64,000 bases of DNA. Source: Aestuariivivens marinum. Lineage in GTDB: Bacteria > Bacteroidota > Bacteroidia > Flavobacteriales > Flavobacteriaceae. The notes under the pieces were generated by a model. It had not been told where the DNA came from. It saw nothing but the letters and a program-made list of their open reading frames with translations, and did no database searches. The stretch's first letter is position 1; each line of letters starts with the position of its first letter. The DNA lies in NCBI RefSeq assembly GCF_022662175.1, contig NZ_JAKMCR010000002.1:62001-126000 (forward strand). The letters are read 5' to 3'. The translations under genes were made by a program, and so were the position numbers. Positions 63,480 through 64,000 of the stretch are shown piece by piece.

Positions 63480-63618
63480 ATTATGCGGGGTAGTAGGATT
63501 AATTTAATTGATCCTAGAAAGGTTTGTTGCAAATTAAAGCTATGCATTAATTTAAAATAAAACCCTTATACTCTTTTAAGAAAGTAAACGTTCTACAAGA
63601 GCTCCACGCTTTTATTTG

Positions 63619-63693
63619 TCGGGGTGGCAGGATTCGAACCTGCGACCTCCTGCTCCCAAAGCAGGCGCGATGACCGGGCTACGCTACACCCCG
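63619..63693 (-). tRNA. tRNA-Pro (anticodon TGG)
   Basis: Cloverleaf on the minus strand with acceptor CGGGGTG/CACCCCG, anticodon loop TTTGGGA and T-loop GTTCGAATCC. Confidence 0.97.
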
Positions 63694-63786
63694 GAATGAG
63701 CGTATACAAAATGTCCTGTAAACATTTTAGCGAAAGGGCCAGCTGGAGGGCTGACTCACAAATCACATAGCTCAAACCTTAAATTG

Positions 63787-63870
63787 CGGAGAGACGGGGA
63801 CTCGAACCCCGGCAACACTTTCGCGTTGACAGATTAGCAATCTGCTGCATTACCACTCTGCCACCTCTCC
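63787..63870 (-). tRNA. tRNA-Ser (anticodon GCT)
   Basis: Class II tRNA with a long variable arm (CAACGCGAAAGTGTTG). Acceptor GGAGAGG/TCTCTCC, anticodon loop TTGCTAA, T-arm GGGGTTCGAGTCCCC. First gene of the cluster on the minus strand. Confidence 0.97.
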
Positions 63871-63930
63871 TAAATATTATATTAAGAACCTATGCTGTAC
63901 GACAATTTACTTTTGTCATTCAAGCGGGTG

Positions 63931-63961
63931 CAAATGTAATTTATATGTACATAGAACGCAA
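63931..63961 (-). promoter_or_regulatory. Promoter of the tRNA cluster
   Basis: Minus strand: TTG (63959-63961), 20 bp, TACATTTG (63931-63938), a full match to the Bacteroidota -33/-7 layout, about 60 bp before tRNA-Ser. Confidence 0.75.
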
Positions 63962-64000
63962 CTATTTTTTTTATTTTTTAAATATTTATTCTGGGTACTC

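Noticed and set aside
63593-63775. 60-codon frame over tRNA-Pro
   Set aside because: Covers a complete tRNA gene.

Overview
The window is AT-rich DNA from a bacterium of the phylum Bacteroidota, most likely family Flavobacteriaceae. Three things point there: promoters of the TTG / TAnnTTTG type instead of TTGACA/TATAAT, few visible Shine-Dalgarno sequences, and families typical of flavobacteria (fused CcsBA, DUF6503- and DUF2891-like lipoproteins, the 'alginate export' porin next to NrfAH). The organism appears able to respire nitrate to ammonium and to switch to a low-oxygen or energy-stress programme.

Layout. 1-5 kb: 3' part of clpB, two tandem deoC-type genes and deoD (nucleoside salvage). 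5-13 kb: a lipoprotein, the 5-oxoprolinase genes pxpABC with an Nramp-like transporter that has lost the metal motifs, a DUF2891 lipoprotein, an NTF2-like protein and comM. 13-26 kb: a minus-strand dissimilatory nitrate/nitrite ammonification block, in transcription order napD-napA-napB (duplicated, tetraheme)-tetraheme lipoprotein-Fe/S protein-NrfD-type membrane protein, then porin-nrfH-nrfA-ccsBA. 26.5-56.6 kb: a stress island with D-lactate dehydrogenase, a CBS protein, a UbiB-type kinase, MlaEFD, a PPOX protein, CbpA/CbpM with membrane proteins, an ABC efflux set with an M50 protease, thioredoxin, a three-PAS histidine kinase (the second PAS is a LOV domain) with a receiver-CRP fusion regulator, four double-domain universal stress proteins, a nuclease/RNase operon and Hsp20. 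56.6-62.6 kb: an Lgt-like/beta-barrel fusion, small lipoproteins, and a radical SAM gene paired with a large lipoprotein. 62.6-64 kb: a gene-poor stretch with repeats, a duplicated tRNA-Arg 3' end, and a tRNA-Arg/Pro/Ser cluster on the minus strand.

The unifying observation is a promoter architecture. Seventeen copies of a CRP/FNR-type palindrome (TGAY-N4-RTCA; one copy has a degenerate half) lie in intergenic positions between 19.9 and 62.8 kb. Sixteen of them are followed, after exactly 23 bp, by a recognisable Bacteroidota -7 element (TAnnTTTG or a close variant). They head the nap operon, the porin-nrf operon, ldh, the CBS and UbiB genes, mlaEFD, PPOX, cbpA, the ABC/M50 operon, the thioredoxin operon, three Usp transcripts, hsp20, the lipoprotein/radical SAM pair, a gene-free region that looks like a small-RNA locus (48.2-48.8 kb), and an orphan site at 62.78 kb. 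The receiver-CRP regulator in the middle of the island keeps Glu and Arg at the DNA-contact positions of its recognition helix and is the obvious candidate regulator. An unlinked FNR homologue cannot be excluded.
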